The translations under genes were made by a program, and so were the position numbers. The notes beneath the pieces are model-generated. The model was not told the DNA's origin, ran no database searches, and was given only the letters and a program-made list of their open reading frames with translations. A DNA stretch of 64,000 bases from Anthoceros angustus (Eukaryota > Streptophyta > Anthocerotopsida > Anthocerotales > Anthocerotaceae), in NCBI GenBank assembly GCA_010909165.1, contig MU008184.1:186001-250000 (forward strand), written 5' to 3'. This document shows, in pieces, positions 11,350 to 23,755 of this stretch (within the stretch, counting starts at the first letter, position 1; each line of letters starts with the position of its first letter).

Positions 11350-13058
11350 GACCGTCGGGTTCTCCATGCCCAAGACTGCGTCATCCCCATCATCCTCGCC
11401 GCCCACCGATGAGGGAGTGTGGTTGAAGATGGGGACGAGGGCACTTAACTTCTCTTTGATAGCTTTTTTATCCGCCGCGTACAGATGTTTCCTAGAAGTG
11501 AGATTGAACCCATAGTACACAATGACTGTCTTATGGACAAACAACTTCTGAATGTTGGGAGGCTTCCATGCTTTTGCACCTTTGTTGGTAGGAGGTAGTT
11601 CTCTGTCCTCCTGGGTCCTAACAAAGTATTCCCCGACATACTTGCCCTCGTATGCATCTGTGCTCGGTTCGCCACCGCACTGTGAAGTAGGGGTCGGGTC
11701 ATGTGCACACTCAAGACCTTTGCAACCTGTAATGCCTCATAGAGTGTCCCCTCACAAGGTGACAATAAACATACCTTTTTATCTCCATGATGTCACCATT
11801 CATCCGCTCGACCTCTTGTTCCCGTCTTTCCACACTGTAAGCTCCAAGTACATGTCCCGTGGAGGCACGCCTCGCAATAAGGCTTCGTCCAATATAGCCT
11901 CCGAACTCGCACAGTGGTACAAGTGCATCTGCTGCAGATCTGTCATACCACTTCCACTTTTCGCATAAAGGATGTTATTGTCCACAATAGTTGCGATCTC
12001 CTCTTGATCCTCCAGTCACTCCACCACCTCCTCACCGTTAGATATGTTGAGCTTTTGCAAACCCTTCCTTAAGTGGTCTACTCCATCCTGCGAGGCTTCC
12101 ATCACTGCCTTTCTTGTCCTTGGCCTGTAGAGCTAGCAGGGTTGTAGGTCCAATCTCAGGATTTGGAATAAAAGACAAGAACTCCAGCCCATCTTCCGCT
12201 TTCCCATAACGGTGAGGTCGAATCATCGCTTTACTCCGAATAATTACTTTACCCCCGCCGACTTTTCCTCCCGCGTGATTTTGAAGGTGTTGGTATGATA
12301 GATTGTTTAGCTTGCGAACCGCAGCTTTAAACTTCCGTGCGCTTTCCCTTTTCAAAGGCCGAAAGAACGGAAGTCGGAACCTCGGTCGACCTTCACTGGT
12401 TTGGCGTGAAAGCCTTGCTCAATATATCCTATGACGGAAGAGTTTTGCCTCTTTGTGCTTCAAATGTTTGGAAAAACACGAGAACATTTGGTCCACTGGT
12501 CATGTGTGTGACCTACAAGAAGAAAGCCCACCTTCACTTTTTCAAAGTCCCCACTCCACGAGCATATTCGATAAGCAAACAGCTTGATTCTTGTTCTCCC
12601 GACATGTGTTGTCCAGTTGCAAATATAGAACCTTGGGAAGTAAGCCAACATATGTATGTATCACATCTTGGATAATGCATATGGTTAAATTAGCATCATT
12701 CCGCAAATTTAGTGAGTACACTGACTTGAACGTGTGATTGTGGATCATACATCCCACCACATGGACAGTAACACGGCAGTCTTCCTTTAGCTCCTTAGGC
12801 CATCTAAGTATATGCGGTAAGGATGTTTTTTTCTGATCCATGCCATCGATACATAACAACATGTACTTGTGAGGCTCGGTGTATCCTTTCGTTCGATGTT
12901 TTGTCAACTTCTTCCGCCTCCATAAGCTTTATGCGATGTTTGTTCAACGCGTCCCGATATATATCCGCCTTCAACCAAACATCATGTCGGTCCATCCATG
13001 AAATATAACGCCATGCGCTAACTGACCAACCAACGGAGTTCGACAACCAGAGGGGCAA
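11350..13058 (-). pseudogene. DUF7869-like protein relic, probably transposon-encoded
   Basis: Reading down the minus strand across several frames: KADIYRDALNKHRIKL and LLCIDGMDQKKTSLPH (about 13000-12820), KVLYLQLDNTCRENKN (about 12610), KVKVGFLLVGHTHDQ (about 12520), then HRYGKAEDGLEFLSFIP (about 12190). The series IDGMDQ..LQLDN..RENKN..GFLLVGHTH matches the conserved core of the DUF7869 family, large proteins of unknown function that are multicopy in many genomes and behave like transposon genes. The conserved acidic residues and HTH are suggestive of a nuclease-like fold, which is inference. At least three frameshifts break it. The region below 12000 is weakly coding-like only. Confidence 0.55.
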
Positions 13059-14460
13059 AGGGGCAATAGCATGATGGCAACCCTCGGAAGGGTCATGCCC
13101 CCAACAACAACCTAGGGATCCACCCGTTGTATGGCCCAGTGCATCCAGTGTCCTTAAATCCCATCGGTAAGGGCGCGCCCGCCGCCCTCCCTACCGCCTC
13201 AATTAGGATGTGGCATGCCGCCCCAAGCTCCTTTAGGGTTTAGGTCCGCATGTTGCCGCCTCCTCCCCATTGCACACCCTCCACCATGAGGGCGCCGCAT
13301 GCCGGCGCCTCCTCCTCCCACAACACATGAGGGCGCCGGCATGCCGGCCCCAACCCCCCCCGCCCCTCCGTCAATGAGGGCATGCCGCCTTCCCTACCTC
13401 CTTTAGGGTTTAGGTCCCGCATGCCGCCTCCTCCCTCTCGCACCCTCCACCATGAGGGGCCTGCGGCCTCCTCCTCTCCCCTCCCACAACACATGAGGGC
13501 AGCATGCCGCGCCTCCTCCGAACCCCGCGCCCCCGCCTCCGTTGGCAATGAGGGCTGTGGCATGGCGCCTTCCCTACCTCCTTTAGGGTTTAGGTCCCGC
13601 ATGCCGCCTCCTCCCTCTCGCACACCCATGAGGCGCATGCCGCGCCTCCTCTCCTCCCACGGGCGCGCATGCCGCGCCCTCCTCCCACGACCCGAGGGCG
13701 GCATGCCGCCCTCCTCTCCCCACTCGATGGCGCTCGCTACCGCCTTCATCTGCAGGGGCCGAACCGCTCCTCCATAAGCTTGCGATGTTTGTTCAACGCG
13801 TCCCGATATATATCGCCTTCAACCAAACATCATGTCGTGTCCATCCATGAAATATAACGCCATGCGCTAACCAGACCAACCAACGGAGTTCGACAACGTA
13901 GAGCAAGGGCAATAGCATGATGGCAACCCTCGGAAGGGTCATGCCAACAACCTAGGGATCCACCGTTGTATGGCCCGAGATCAGTGTCCTTAAATCCCAT
14001 CGGTAAGGCGCGGCGCCGCCTCCCTACCCCTCAATTAGGATGTGGCATGCCGCGCCTCCCAAGCTCCTTTAGGGTTTAGGTTCGCATGTTGCCGCCTCCT
14101 CTCCCCATTGCACACCCCTCACCCATGAGGCGGCATCTGCTCCTCTCCCCTCCCACAACACATGAGGGCAGCATGCATCCGAACCGGCCCGCCTCCGTTT
14201 GGCAATGAGGGCTGTGGCATGCCGGCGCCCTACCTCCTTTAGGGTTTAGGTCCCGGCATCGCCGCCTCCTCTCCCCTCTGCACCTCCACCATGAGGGCGC
14301 CGGCATGCGCCTCCTCCTCTCCCCTCCCACGACCCCGAGGGCGCGCATGCGCGCCTCCTCCTCACGACCCTCTCCCCTCCTCTCCCCACTGGGCGTGCCT
14401 CATGCCGCCTTCATCTGCGGGCCGAACCGGTTGTGCCTCGACCAAGGTTCAACCTCCACC
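12916..14460. repeat. Direct duplication (~0.85 and ~0.7 kb) containing a GC-rich minisatellite
   Basis: Sequence beginning CCTCCATAAGCTT at 12916 restarts at 13769. Each copy runs from AT-balanced sequence into a C-rich block (about 13160-13765 and 13985-14430) of irregular ~170-180-bp units built from GCATGCCGCC, CTCCTCCC and CTTTAGGGTTTAGG words. Long apparent ORFs here are low-complexity Pro/Arg/Ala translations and are not credible genes. Confidence 0.8.
13231..14251. repeat. Five dispersed telomere-like TTTAGGGTTTAGG motifs in the minisatellite
   Basis: CTTTAGGGTTTAGG occurs at 13231, 13401, 13581, 14067 and 14237, with spacings near 170-180 bp. TTTAGGG is the common plant telomere unit, and the reverse complement of TTAGGGTTT is the AAACCCTAA telo-box. 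Only about two units occur each time, so these are short interstitial motifs and not a telomere array. Confidence 0.8.
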
Positions 14461-15835
14461 ATCACAACGCCCACCGTTAGATATCGATGGCGTCACTTCT
14501 AACCTTTCACCTCTTTATACCATGCCGAAAAAGCGGAGCGATGAGCTTACCTTGATCCGTCTGATCCAAGGTTCAATGTTGAACTTTAGACCGCGCAAAG
14601 AGAACATGTTGAAAACCGATTGGATTTGGGTATCTTCACGCTTGAAGTTCTGCTCCCATAGTCTCGTAAAGTAAGCATACGAAATATCAGCCCTTTTGCT
14701 CCATGCCACATTTGTATTGTGTCCACACTTCTAGTTTGGTGAAAGTGTCGAAGATTGTAGACTTCAACATTAGGCCGCTCGCCAATTGCGTAAATGTTGC
14801 ATCCATCCATGCAATAGCGCCCAATGCATGAGAGGATTTCACCCGGGGCTTGGCTTGCTACAATCCCATGGTGAATTCAACGATCCGCCTTCACCTCCTC
14901 GTACCTTTCCGACCCTATGCAATACACCCTTCAAGGATTTCGTGCAACACTTGATTGGAACCGGTGCCTTGAAAGTAGACTTTGTCTTTGCCATTCAACC
15001 ATGGTCGTCTTACAAGGGTCTCTAGGAATGTCTCGCCGACCTTCCCAACCTAAGGAACCTTTGCCTCTCTTCCGAAACCTTCCTCGAAAGTCGTTGAATA
15101 CATACTTTGTTGCAACACGGTTTACGGAAATCCTCCGTAACCGTGTCCGCCTCGCTTCTTCAAGGAGACACCACGCCGTGTTTGCAAACGAAACGCAAGC
15201 TCGTCATAGCCGCAATGTCTCCGACATTGGCTTCGGATGATATGTACACCGCAGCCTGTGGAGGTGAACGGGAGGGTGGGGAACGCGTCGCCAAGAATAT
15301 CGTGCTCCCCGATGCACCCAAAACTCCACACGAGGCGAAAGAGACCTCTCATTGCCGTTGATGGCTCACTGAGGGCGGCATCTCCTCGCCTTCGGGCTAA
15401 GTTCCATAGCCGCATACAAGTTCAAGTTCCGAGGCGTCGGTGGCACATAGGGGTGCGAAGGTGATGAGTCCGGCACTCGAGCTGCAAGCATGTTTGCCGA
15501 ATACAAGGTGAAGCTCATCGTCATCCAGAGCGATGATTACCATTGCAAACCCGCATGCCCGTTGACGGCAGCTGTTGGAAAACATCCAACACCGCAAATT
15601 ATGAAACATGTAGCTTTTCAACAAAGAGCACTTGAATGTGGTCGCTCATCGCTCGCAAAGTTTGCAAGCGCTTACGGAAATAGATCGGATGCTCCTTTCG
15701 TCGCATGCAGGCCGCTTGAGTGCAAGACATTACAAGTATGGACAAGTTCCTCCCATCTCGCACTCGCCGATCAAGATGACACCCACGCCGAACAACGACC
15801 ATGGATACAAACTACATTGAAGGAGCAGCAATCGC
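14461..15835. other. No supportable gene
   Basis: Several ORFs of 60-155 aa occur on both strands. None shows a domain I recognise, and they overlap in conflicting frames. Base composition is mixed. Probably interior sequence of the same repeat-rich block. Confidence 0.4.
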
Positions 15836-18800
15836 TTTTAAGCTACCGTATCCTCATCGGTATGGGTGGAGTGGAGCATGGTGTGACGTTCACGCTCGCG
15901 AACGCGAACGAGCCACCACAACCAGAGCAACAAACAAGGAGGAGGGCAAATTAGTATGAGACATCGGAGAACAAGCTGGATGCCTTAGCGTCATATTTCC
16001 AGCATTCACGTTGGAGAAGATCTACCTATCCGTCGGATCCGACGCCGCTCATTCCGGACATAAATGTTGCGGCTTTTGCCGTTGGTATCGGAATCATTTA
16101 ATGCGCATGTAACACCACTGAAAACATGGGCACCGCTTAACGAAACCATGGCAAAGCAAGCGGTGCCGCCAATTAGGGTTCCAAAATGGACACTCAAACG
16201 CGGTGGCGATTACCGTCACCGGCTTTTTAACCCCGGCCCTGACCTTTTTAGGGCAGTTCAACCTTACCGTAATGGAGCGTCCATCACGGCCTGCACCGTG
16301 TTCACGGCTCGTGAGTTGCGCTCCACTTCCGCAAGCCGTGAACGCCGGATTGCGCCGCCCACGCCGCTTGTTCGTGATTTTTGTCAATTGCGCCGCCTGC
16401 GTGACTTCGCGCGCGCATCCGGCCTTTTGCATTGAGGGAGAACCGGGTAGTCACCGTAATCAATCCGCTGTGCAGCTATGGCAAGTGGGCGGCAAGAAGA
16501 AGGAATTGGCGTGGATCGAAGAAGAAACCGCCGCATGTAGACAAACCAAAACGTCAAGAGACCAAAAGGGAAGAAGGCGAGCCACGAAAGGAGCTGCGTG
16601 GAGTGGATGCACACCAAAGTTCGAGCCGACCGGTGTTCCAATTCGAGCACATTCTTCAAAGGTAACGAGTCGCCTGACAGAGGCTGCCCCCGAACTCTCG
16701 TGATCCCGCTGGTCGGCAAAGGTGAGCACAACGAAGGAGCGGTCGCTTTTCCGGAAGCTACCTCTGTATCCTCATCGGTATGGGTGGAGTGGAGCATGGT
16801 GTGTGACGTTCACGTCTCGCGAACGCGAACGCGAACGAGCCACCACAACCGGGAGCAACAAACAAGGAGGGCAAATTAGTATGAGACATCGGAGAACAAG
16901 CGGATGCCTTAGCGTCATATTTCCAGCATTCCTTGGAGAAGATCTACCTATCAAGTCGGATCCGGCCGCGTCATTCTTTGTGACATAAATGTTGCTTTTG
17001 CCGTTGGTATCGGAATCATTTAATGGTACGCAACACCGCACAGAAAACATGGGCACCGTTTCGTAAAACCATGGCAAAGCAAGCGGGTGCCGTCAATTAG
17101 GGTTCCAAAATGGACACCATCAACGCGGTGGCGATTATCTGCGGCTTTTTAACCCCGCCCCGACCTTTTAGGGCTTCAACCTTACCGTAATGGGCGTCCA
17201 TCACGGCCTACACCGTGTTCACGGAGTTGCGCTCCACTTCCGCCGTGAACGCCGGATTGCGCTCGTCACGCCCGTGTGATTTTTGTCAATTGCGCCGCCC
17301 GTTCGTGACTTCGTGCGGTGCGCGCGCATCACCTCCTTTTGCATTGAGGAGGCGGGTAGTCAATCAGCTGGCGCCGCAGCTATGGCGGGCGGAAGAAGGA
17401 ATTGGCGGGCGGAAGAAGAAACCCGCATGTAGACAAACCAAAACGTCAAGAGACCAAAAGGGAAGAAGGCGGGCACGCAAAGGAGCCGTGCGTGGAGTGG
17501 ATGCACACCAAAGTTCGAGCCGACCGGTGTTCCAATTCGAGCATTCTTCAAAGGTAACGAGTGCCCGATGTGCGGCCTGAACTCTCGGATCCGGTCGGCA
17601 AAGGTGAGCACAACGAAGGAGCAGGAGGCGGGAGGGAAATCGAGATGGCCAAGTCACAAAGCCGCCATGGATTCTAATCCTCACCTTTTACGCTTGAGGA
17701 GACTGTTCAATTGCGCAGACACACTAACCAGATTGATGAGACAATTCTCCGGGAGAAGGACTGGCTTGTGACACAGAGCGCAGAGCCTGAAGAAGACAAT
17801 GTGGTGTGGACACCCATGCTGAAATTGTGGATTTATGGCCACAATGGTGCTTTGCCGAATCAGAGAGCCAGGGCTGGGTATGTGGTCTGGGCAACTTTGA
17901 TAGAAGCGGACGGAGATCCGGATATTCAGCTCCTGGTGACTTCAAAGCCTTATGGGTTTGAAGCTTTGCCGATGGTCGGAAGATTACGGTGTTCGTGTTG
18001 AGCATAGCAGCTTGCACAAGAAAAGTGCGAGCCACGGTCTCTTAAATTCGGAAGCTCTTGATAGGATTGTAAGTGTGTGTCTTTGGAAGTCATTGATTTT
18101 GAAGTTTTGGAACATCATTGCATCCACTTAACACTTTTCGGCACTTCTAACACTTGGGCAGAATGCAAGGAATTTTTATCGATGCTTATGTGAGGTGATT
18201 ACAAGTTCTATCATCAATCACCGTCGGGAGATGTCTTTTAGAAGGACCAGGGGTGGGCTATCTGACTATGAATTGGAAGGAGATGAGGACGAGGCAGAGT
18301 ATGGACCCTCAGGTGAAGAGGATGGCCCTATACCGGAGCCGCTACGTATGATGAAAATGCCTGAGGAGGACGGTGATAATGATTGAGGACAGAATGGAAT
18401 TTGCTTCCATAATGCAGGGCATCCATGCTGGTGCCCACTATTCCTTCCAATCCATGAGGACATGGGTCGCAGAAGGCGGGGAATTGCCCGCGGTGGGAGC
18501 ATGGTGTGTGGCGTTCACGTCGCGGGCGAACGAGCCACCACAACCAGAGCAACAAACAAGGAGGAGGGCAAATTAGTATGAGACATCGGAGAACAAGCTG
18601 GATGCCTTAGCGTCTATTTCCAGCATTCACTGGAGAAGATCTACCTATCAAGTCGGATCCGGCCGCGTCATTTCTGGCGGACATAAATGTTGCGGCTTTT
18701 GCCGTTTGGTATCGGAATCATTTAATGCGCACGACCCGGAAAACATGGGCACCGTTTAAACCATGGCAAAGCAAGCGGTGCAATTAGGGTTCAAAATGGA

Positions 18801-19360
18801 CACTCAACGCGGTGGCGATTACTCTGGCTTTTTAACGCCCGACCTTTTAGGCGTTCAACCTTACCGTAATGGGCGTCCATCACGGCCTACACCGTGTTCA
18901 CGAGCCGTTGCGCTCCACTTCCGCAAGCCGTGAACGCCGCCGGATTGCGCTCGTCACGCCGCTTGTTCGTGATTTTTGTCAATTGCGCCGTTCGACTTCG
19001 TGCGGTGCGCGCGCATCCCGCCTCCTTTTGCATTGAGGGAGAACCGGGTAGTCACCGTAATCAAGCTGCCCTGCGCAGCTATGGCAAGTGGGCGGCGCGG
19101 AAGAAGGAATTGGCGGGCGAAGAAGAAACCCCGCATGTAGACAAACCAAAACGCCAAGAGACCAAAAGGGAAGAAGGCAGCGACCGCAAAAGCCGTCGTG
19201 GAGTGGATGCACACCAAAGTTCGAGCCGACCGGTGTTCCAATTCGAGCACATTCTTCAAAGGTAACGAGTGCCGCATGAGGCGCGGCCCGAACTCTCAGG
19301 ATCCGCGGGTCGGCAAAGGTGAGCACAACGAAGGGAGCAGGGGCAGGAGGGAAATCAGAG
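15836..19360 (+). repeat. Three copies of a ~0.9-kb promoter/leader-like repeat
   Basis: Copies lie at about 15836-16747, 16748-17644 and 18496-19360. Shared landmarks, in order: GGAGCATGGTGTG, a GAGCAACAAACAAGGAGG word, GAAGATCTACCTATC, GCGGTGGCGATTA followed by a TTTTTAAC TATA-like word, CCTTACCGTAATGG, and GTAGACAAACCAAAACG. Copies 2 and 3 each lead into an ATG of the same ORF (17645, 19361), so the repeat looks like a promoter plus 5' leader. The copies differ almost only by small indels in GC-rich words. Confidence 0.8.
17645..18390 (+). pseudogene. Unknown repeat-borne gene, copy 1 (MAKSQ family)
   Basis: A reading frame opens at 17645 and continues with SNPHLL, NQIDETILREKDWLV, EEDNVVWTPMLKLWIYGHNGALPN and SKPYGFEALP to about 18001, then frame-shifts. 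A second ORF (18195-18386) encodes an acidic segment (LSDYELEGDEDEAEYG, EEDGPIPEPLRMMKM). The same order recurs at 19.4-20.2 kb. I do not recognise the family. Placement after a repeated promoter-like leader inside a repeat-rich block suggests a transposon gene with introns. Confidence 0.45.
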
Positions 19361-20200
19361 ATGGCCAAGTCACAAAAGCCAGCTGCCGCGGATTCTAATC
19401 CTTCACCTTTTACGTTTGAGGAGACTGTTCAATTGCGCAGACACACTAACCAGATTGATGAGACAATTCTCCGGGAGAAGGACTGGCTTGTGACACAGAG
19501 CGCAGAGCCTGAAGAAGACAATGTGGTGTGGACACCCATGCTGAAATTGTGGATTTATGGCCACAATGGTGCTCTGCCGAATCGAGAGCTGGGTATGTGG
19601 TCCGGGCAACTTTGATAGAAGGAGATCCGGATATTCTCTGGTGACTTCAAAGCCTTATGGGTTTGAAGCTTTGCGATGGGGTCGGAAGATTACAGTGTGT
19701 TCTGTTGAGCATAGCAGCTTGCAGAAAAGTGCGAGCCACGGAATCTCTTAAATTCCGGAAGCTCTTGACCGAGGATTGTAAGTGTGTGTGTCTTTGGAAG
19801 TCATTGATTTTGAAGTTTTGGAACATCATTGCATCCACTTAACACTTTTGGCACTTCTAACGCTTGGGCGTAATGCAAGGAATTTTTATCGATGCTTATG
19901 TGAGGTGATTACAAGTTCTATCATCAATCACCGTCGGAGATGTCTTTTAGAAGGACGGTGGGCTATCGACTATGAATGGAAGGAGATGAGGGGCGAGGCA
20001 GTATGGACCCTCGGTGAAGAGGATGGCCCTATCGGGCTGCTTGGACGGATGGCGAAATGTCGGAGGAGGACGGTGATACGCGGAGGCGACATGGAATTTG
20101 CTTCCATAATGCAGGGCATCCAGTGCCCACTATTCCTTCCAATCCGGATGAGGACATGGGTCGCAGAAGGCGGGGAATTACTGCTGCGGGGAGCACATGG
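19361..20200 (+). pseudogene. Unknown repeat-borne gene, copy 2 (MAKSQ family)
   Basis: It starts MAKSQKPAAADSNPSPFTFE at 19361 and matches copy 1 nearly base for base through LKLWIYGHNGALPN, then meets a stop at 19613-19615 because of short deletions relative to copy 1. Downstream are versions of copy 1's second ORF (about 19916-20190), with the acidic region partly deleted. The unaltered N-terminus here suggests the original start. Function unknown. Confidence 0.45.
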
Positions 20201-20261
20201 AGTTGGGTACCCTGCATCGGTTTATATGTGGTATGAAGGCATGGAGGAGAGGAAGGGCGCC

Positions 20262-20700
20262 GCGCCGCGCCTTCGGCACAACCGCCGCAGAAGGCGGCAT
20301 CCAAGTACTATGGGATGTGCGGAGGGCGCCGGCATGCGCGCCAGCCTGGGGAGGGCGCCGGCATGGAGGGAGGCGCCGGCATGCCGCGCCCGCTGGGGGA
20401 CGAGAGGGAGGGCTGCATGCCGCGCCCGGTGGGAGAGGGCGCGGCCGCGCCCTGGCCTTGGGACGAGGAGGGCGCCGCATGCGCGCCTCCGGCCTTGGGA
20501 AGAGGGCCGGCATGCCGCGCCCCCGCCTTGGGAGAGAGGCGCCGCATGCGCCTCGCCTGGGGAGGAGGGCGCCGCATGCCGGCGCCCGCCAGCCTTGGGA
20601 CAGAGGCGCGCCGCGCCTGCCTTGGGAGAGGGAGGCGCCGCATGCCGCGCCCGGCCTTGGGACAGAGGAGGCGCGCATGCCGCGCCCGTGATGGATGAGT
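20262..20700. repeat. GC-rich minisatellite, purine-rich orientation
   Basis: About 440 bp of irregular ~30-60-bp units built from GGCGCCGGCATGCCGCGCC-like words and CTTGGGA(C/G)AG. ORFs are open in several frames on both strands only because stops are rare in this composition. The block is GGAG-rich on the plus strand, whereas the related blocks at 13.2-14.4 kb are CTCC-rich, so the two sets appear inverted relative to each other. Confidence 0.75.
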
Positions 20701-20889
20701 GGAGGCGATCGGAAGTAGTGGAAGCGCAAACGGAGTTCGACATATGCACCGGGTTTGGGGCAGGTCAACAAATGTGGAGCCCAAAGAGATTTGAGAAGGA
20801 AGAAAGGCAAGACAGAGTGACAAGAACGACATCCCGACTATGCATGTCGCGATCGACGGGAGAGGCTGGAGGCCTCCATTCGTGATGAA

Positions 20890-23755
20890 GATTATTTGCG
20901 GAATATCGAGAGGCGATACGAAGAAAGTGGTTCCAAAGCTTCTTCCGAAATTAGAGAATTTAAGGCTGCATCCTTTCTTTCTCCGGATGCATGATTCGGA
21001 TTGTGGATGAAGCTTGGACCAACCACCGCTCGAGTCATTTCAAAGGTAGAGTGGAGGAAGGTGTGCCTCTACTATGCATGATTGACCCATGGAGTGCTGA
21101 CATTCAATCTATAGATCGGAATAAGTTTAGAGCCAAGAAGTATGTCATGGGAGTGCTCGTGGCAATCACACCTATGCGCCGATGAAGCATCCGCATATAT
21201 CTCCATCAAGGCCGATACCAATGGATGGAAGCCCATGTGTATTGTGGGCTCACTTTACGAGATGAGGGTTCCGCCACGACCACAACACCATGTCCGACAA
21301 ACGGAAGATGAATTTCATTGAGCAAGTAAGGTACTTGAGATGAGTTGCATTGCAAAGAGAGATGGTGTCAATATGAGCATGAACTGGAAGTTCAACCTAT
21401 AAGGTGCTAGGCTTGATAGATGATGATGAGGCCGAGAGGATGAGTGACAAGCAAAACAAGGTCGACAATCGCACACATATCCTTTACATCGCCAAACTGG
21501 AAGGGAGAGTGTGGGAAAATGTTGATAAGATCTTCACGAAGTGGGAGGCCATGGAGCTCGTAACAAGCCAAACATGTTGCGCAGGAACAAGCAAGAAAAG
21601 CAAGGGAAACTAAGACCGCAGATGAGGCGAAGTCGGTGGACCAAAGTTTGTGAAGCCAAAAGACATGCAAGGAAGCCTTGGCGAAGTTTTCGTGGTATTC
21701 CACCGGGTGAGACCAAAAATGTTGATCGTGTCACCGAGAAGGTCGACAGTCTCATAGACCTCAATGGTATGGCCAAAAGAGATCACTCTTCTGAAGAAAC
21801 TACATGTGATCCAAGTGGCTATGGCAAGCATCTAGGCTGCAATTCATTCGAGATGGTGAGGAAGGAGTACCCGGCACTCAACGGATGAAGTCATTGCCGA
21901 TTTCGCACCGTCAAGGGAAGGTGAGTTTCCGTCTACCAAGATAGAACTATAAGGTGCTAGGCTTGATAGATGATGATGAGGCCGGAGAGGATGAGCAAGC
22001 AAAACAAGGTCGACAATCGCACATATCCTTTGCATCGCCAAAGCGGAAGGGAGAGTGTGGGAAAATGTTGATAAGATCTTCACGAAGTGGGAGGCCATGG
22101 AGTTGCGAACAAGCCAAACATGTTCTGCGAGAACAAGCAAGAAAAGCAAGGGAAGCGGAAGGCTGCGGATGGAGTCGGTGGACCAAAGTTTGTGAAGCCA
22201 AAAGACATGCAAGGAAGCCTTGGCGAAGTTTTCGGTATTCCACCGGGTGAGGCGGCCAAAAATGTTGATCGTGTCACCGAGAAGGTCTGACAGTCTCATA
22301 GACCTCAATGGTATGGCCAAAAGAGATCACTCTTGGAAGAAACTACATGTGATCCAAGTGGCTATGGCGAAGCATCTAGGCTGCAATTCATTCGAGATGG
22401 TGAGGAAGGAGTACCGGTGCACTCAACGGATGAAGTCATTGCAGTTCGGACCGCTTCGAAGGGAAGGTGAGTTTCTTGTTCTTACCAAGATAGAACTATA
22501 AGAGGGCGCGCATGCCTCCCTATTGTCCCCGCAATCGACTTTCGCAACCTCACTTATGTTTTTATTTTGCAGCAAGTTAAAGATGTTGAAGACCAAAAGC
22601 TACCAAGATTGTGCTTTTATATTAGAGGTCCACACATGGAAAGGGCTGGAGGATGAGCAGAGGGCACTTGCGGACATGGACATGGAGGAAGGGCTGCAAT
22701 CTTTATCGTGCCCAAAACAGAGGAGTTAGTGAAGTATCAAGTGGTGCAGAGATGTGGCGTAAATGAGAGGGTTTCTTTGAGTCAAGTATACAACTGGTGA
22801 TGGATGTCCCTGGGGATTCAACAAGGGAAGTATGATGTCAAACTTGAGCAAATGGCAAACATATTTCATTCCTTCCATGACATGACAATGTGCGACGAGA
22901 TCGTAATGATAGTAATGCATGGTGTGGAAGAGCCGCATATTGTCGTGAGAGTATGAGGAAGTGGTGTGCGGTGGAGGCATGGTCTCATTTGTTTGGGACA
23001 AAACTAATATGCACAATGACCAAGGAGGCTTTGACACCGTGGAGTACATCAACGTGGGGTGGGGTGTGACCGCACGAGCAAGAAGACAAAGGTGTCCATG
23101 TCAATACCTTGCGTGGCTCTTTCAATAATGGGCGGTTATTGCACACGTGGTGAAGAAGTTATTATACATGTCGGACAAGCTGGTTGTTTCCGCATCGAGG
23201 CCACGGGTCTAATGATGAAGTTGATCAAGAACTTCCAGAAGGAGATTGGATATTAGATGCATGTGCGTGAGTGGAACAACGACATTAGCGGCACTCCTTT
23301 GTGGCCGAAATTGCATTGCCGTGGAGGTTGACAAACGTGCAGTAGTTCATTCCGCAAAGGATTCATGGCTATGAAGTTTTACCGGACGCAGAGGAGGAGT
23401 TGACCCATGAGCCACACCGCCGAGGCCCCACCCACCTGGGCAAAAGAATTGAGCTTGTCCGAGAAGGATGCATCCCAGCCCGTAGTCCCACTTGGGTTGA
23501 GCAGATGAAAGAGAAGACGGAGATCTTATAGATGATCGCCAAGAAACCTCGTCGCATTGTGGCATCCCGACTATTTGGAGAAGAGCAAGGAGGATGCGGT
23601 CGATATCGCGGAAATGCTATGGTCGAAACGACAATTTCGAGGATCCCGAGGATGCTCGACCGAAGGACGGAAGTTGTGTTAGATAGCGTGTCGGGACAAT
23701 GCCTCCCGAGCCAGCCCTGCCGAGAATCTCGAGGGAAGTGAGTCTAGTTTAGTTT
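20890..23755 (+). other. Unassigned repeat-derived stretch with weakly coding ORFs
   Basis: Plus-strand fragments appear in changing frames (such as KVCLYYA near 21070, SLIDLNGMAKRDHS near 21760 and FVWDKTNMHNDQGGFDT near 23010). They look coding-like but match no family I can name. Stops and frame changes are frequent. Probably a decayed transposon gene. Confidence 0.35.
21399..22500. repeat. Direct tandem duplication, two ~550-bp units
   Basis: Units start at 21399 and 21949 with ATAAGGTGCTAGGCTTGATA and share sequence through GATGGTGAGGAAGGAGTACC. CTATAAG is present at the start, the junction and the end, so the duplication is bounded by a 7-bp microhomology. Differences are mainly short indels. 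Confidence 0.88.

Noticed and set aside
13240-14348. Gly/Arg/Pro-rich ORFs in the C-rich minisatellite
   Set aside because: These are translations of repeat units, not conserved between copies in any one frame.
20178-20885. Several ORFs of 120-370 aa on both strands over the GC-rich block
   Set aside because: Stop codons are rare in this composition. The translations are Ala/Arg/Gly/Pro low-complexity sequence and are open in conflicting frames.
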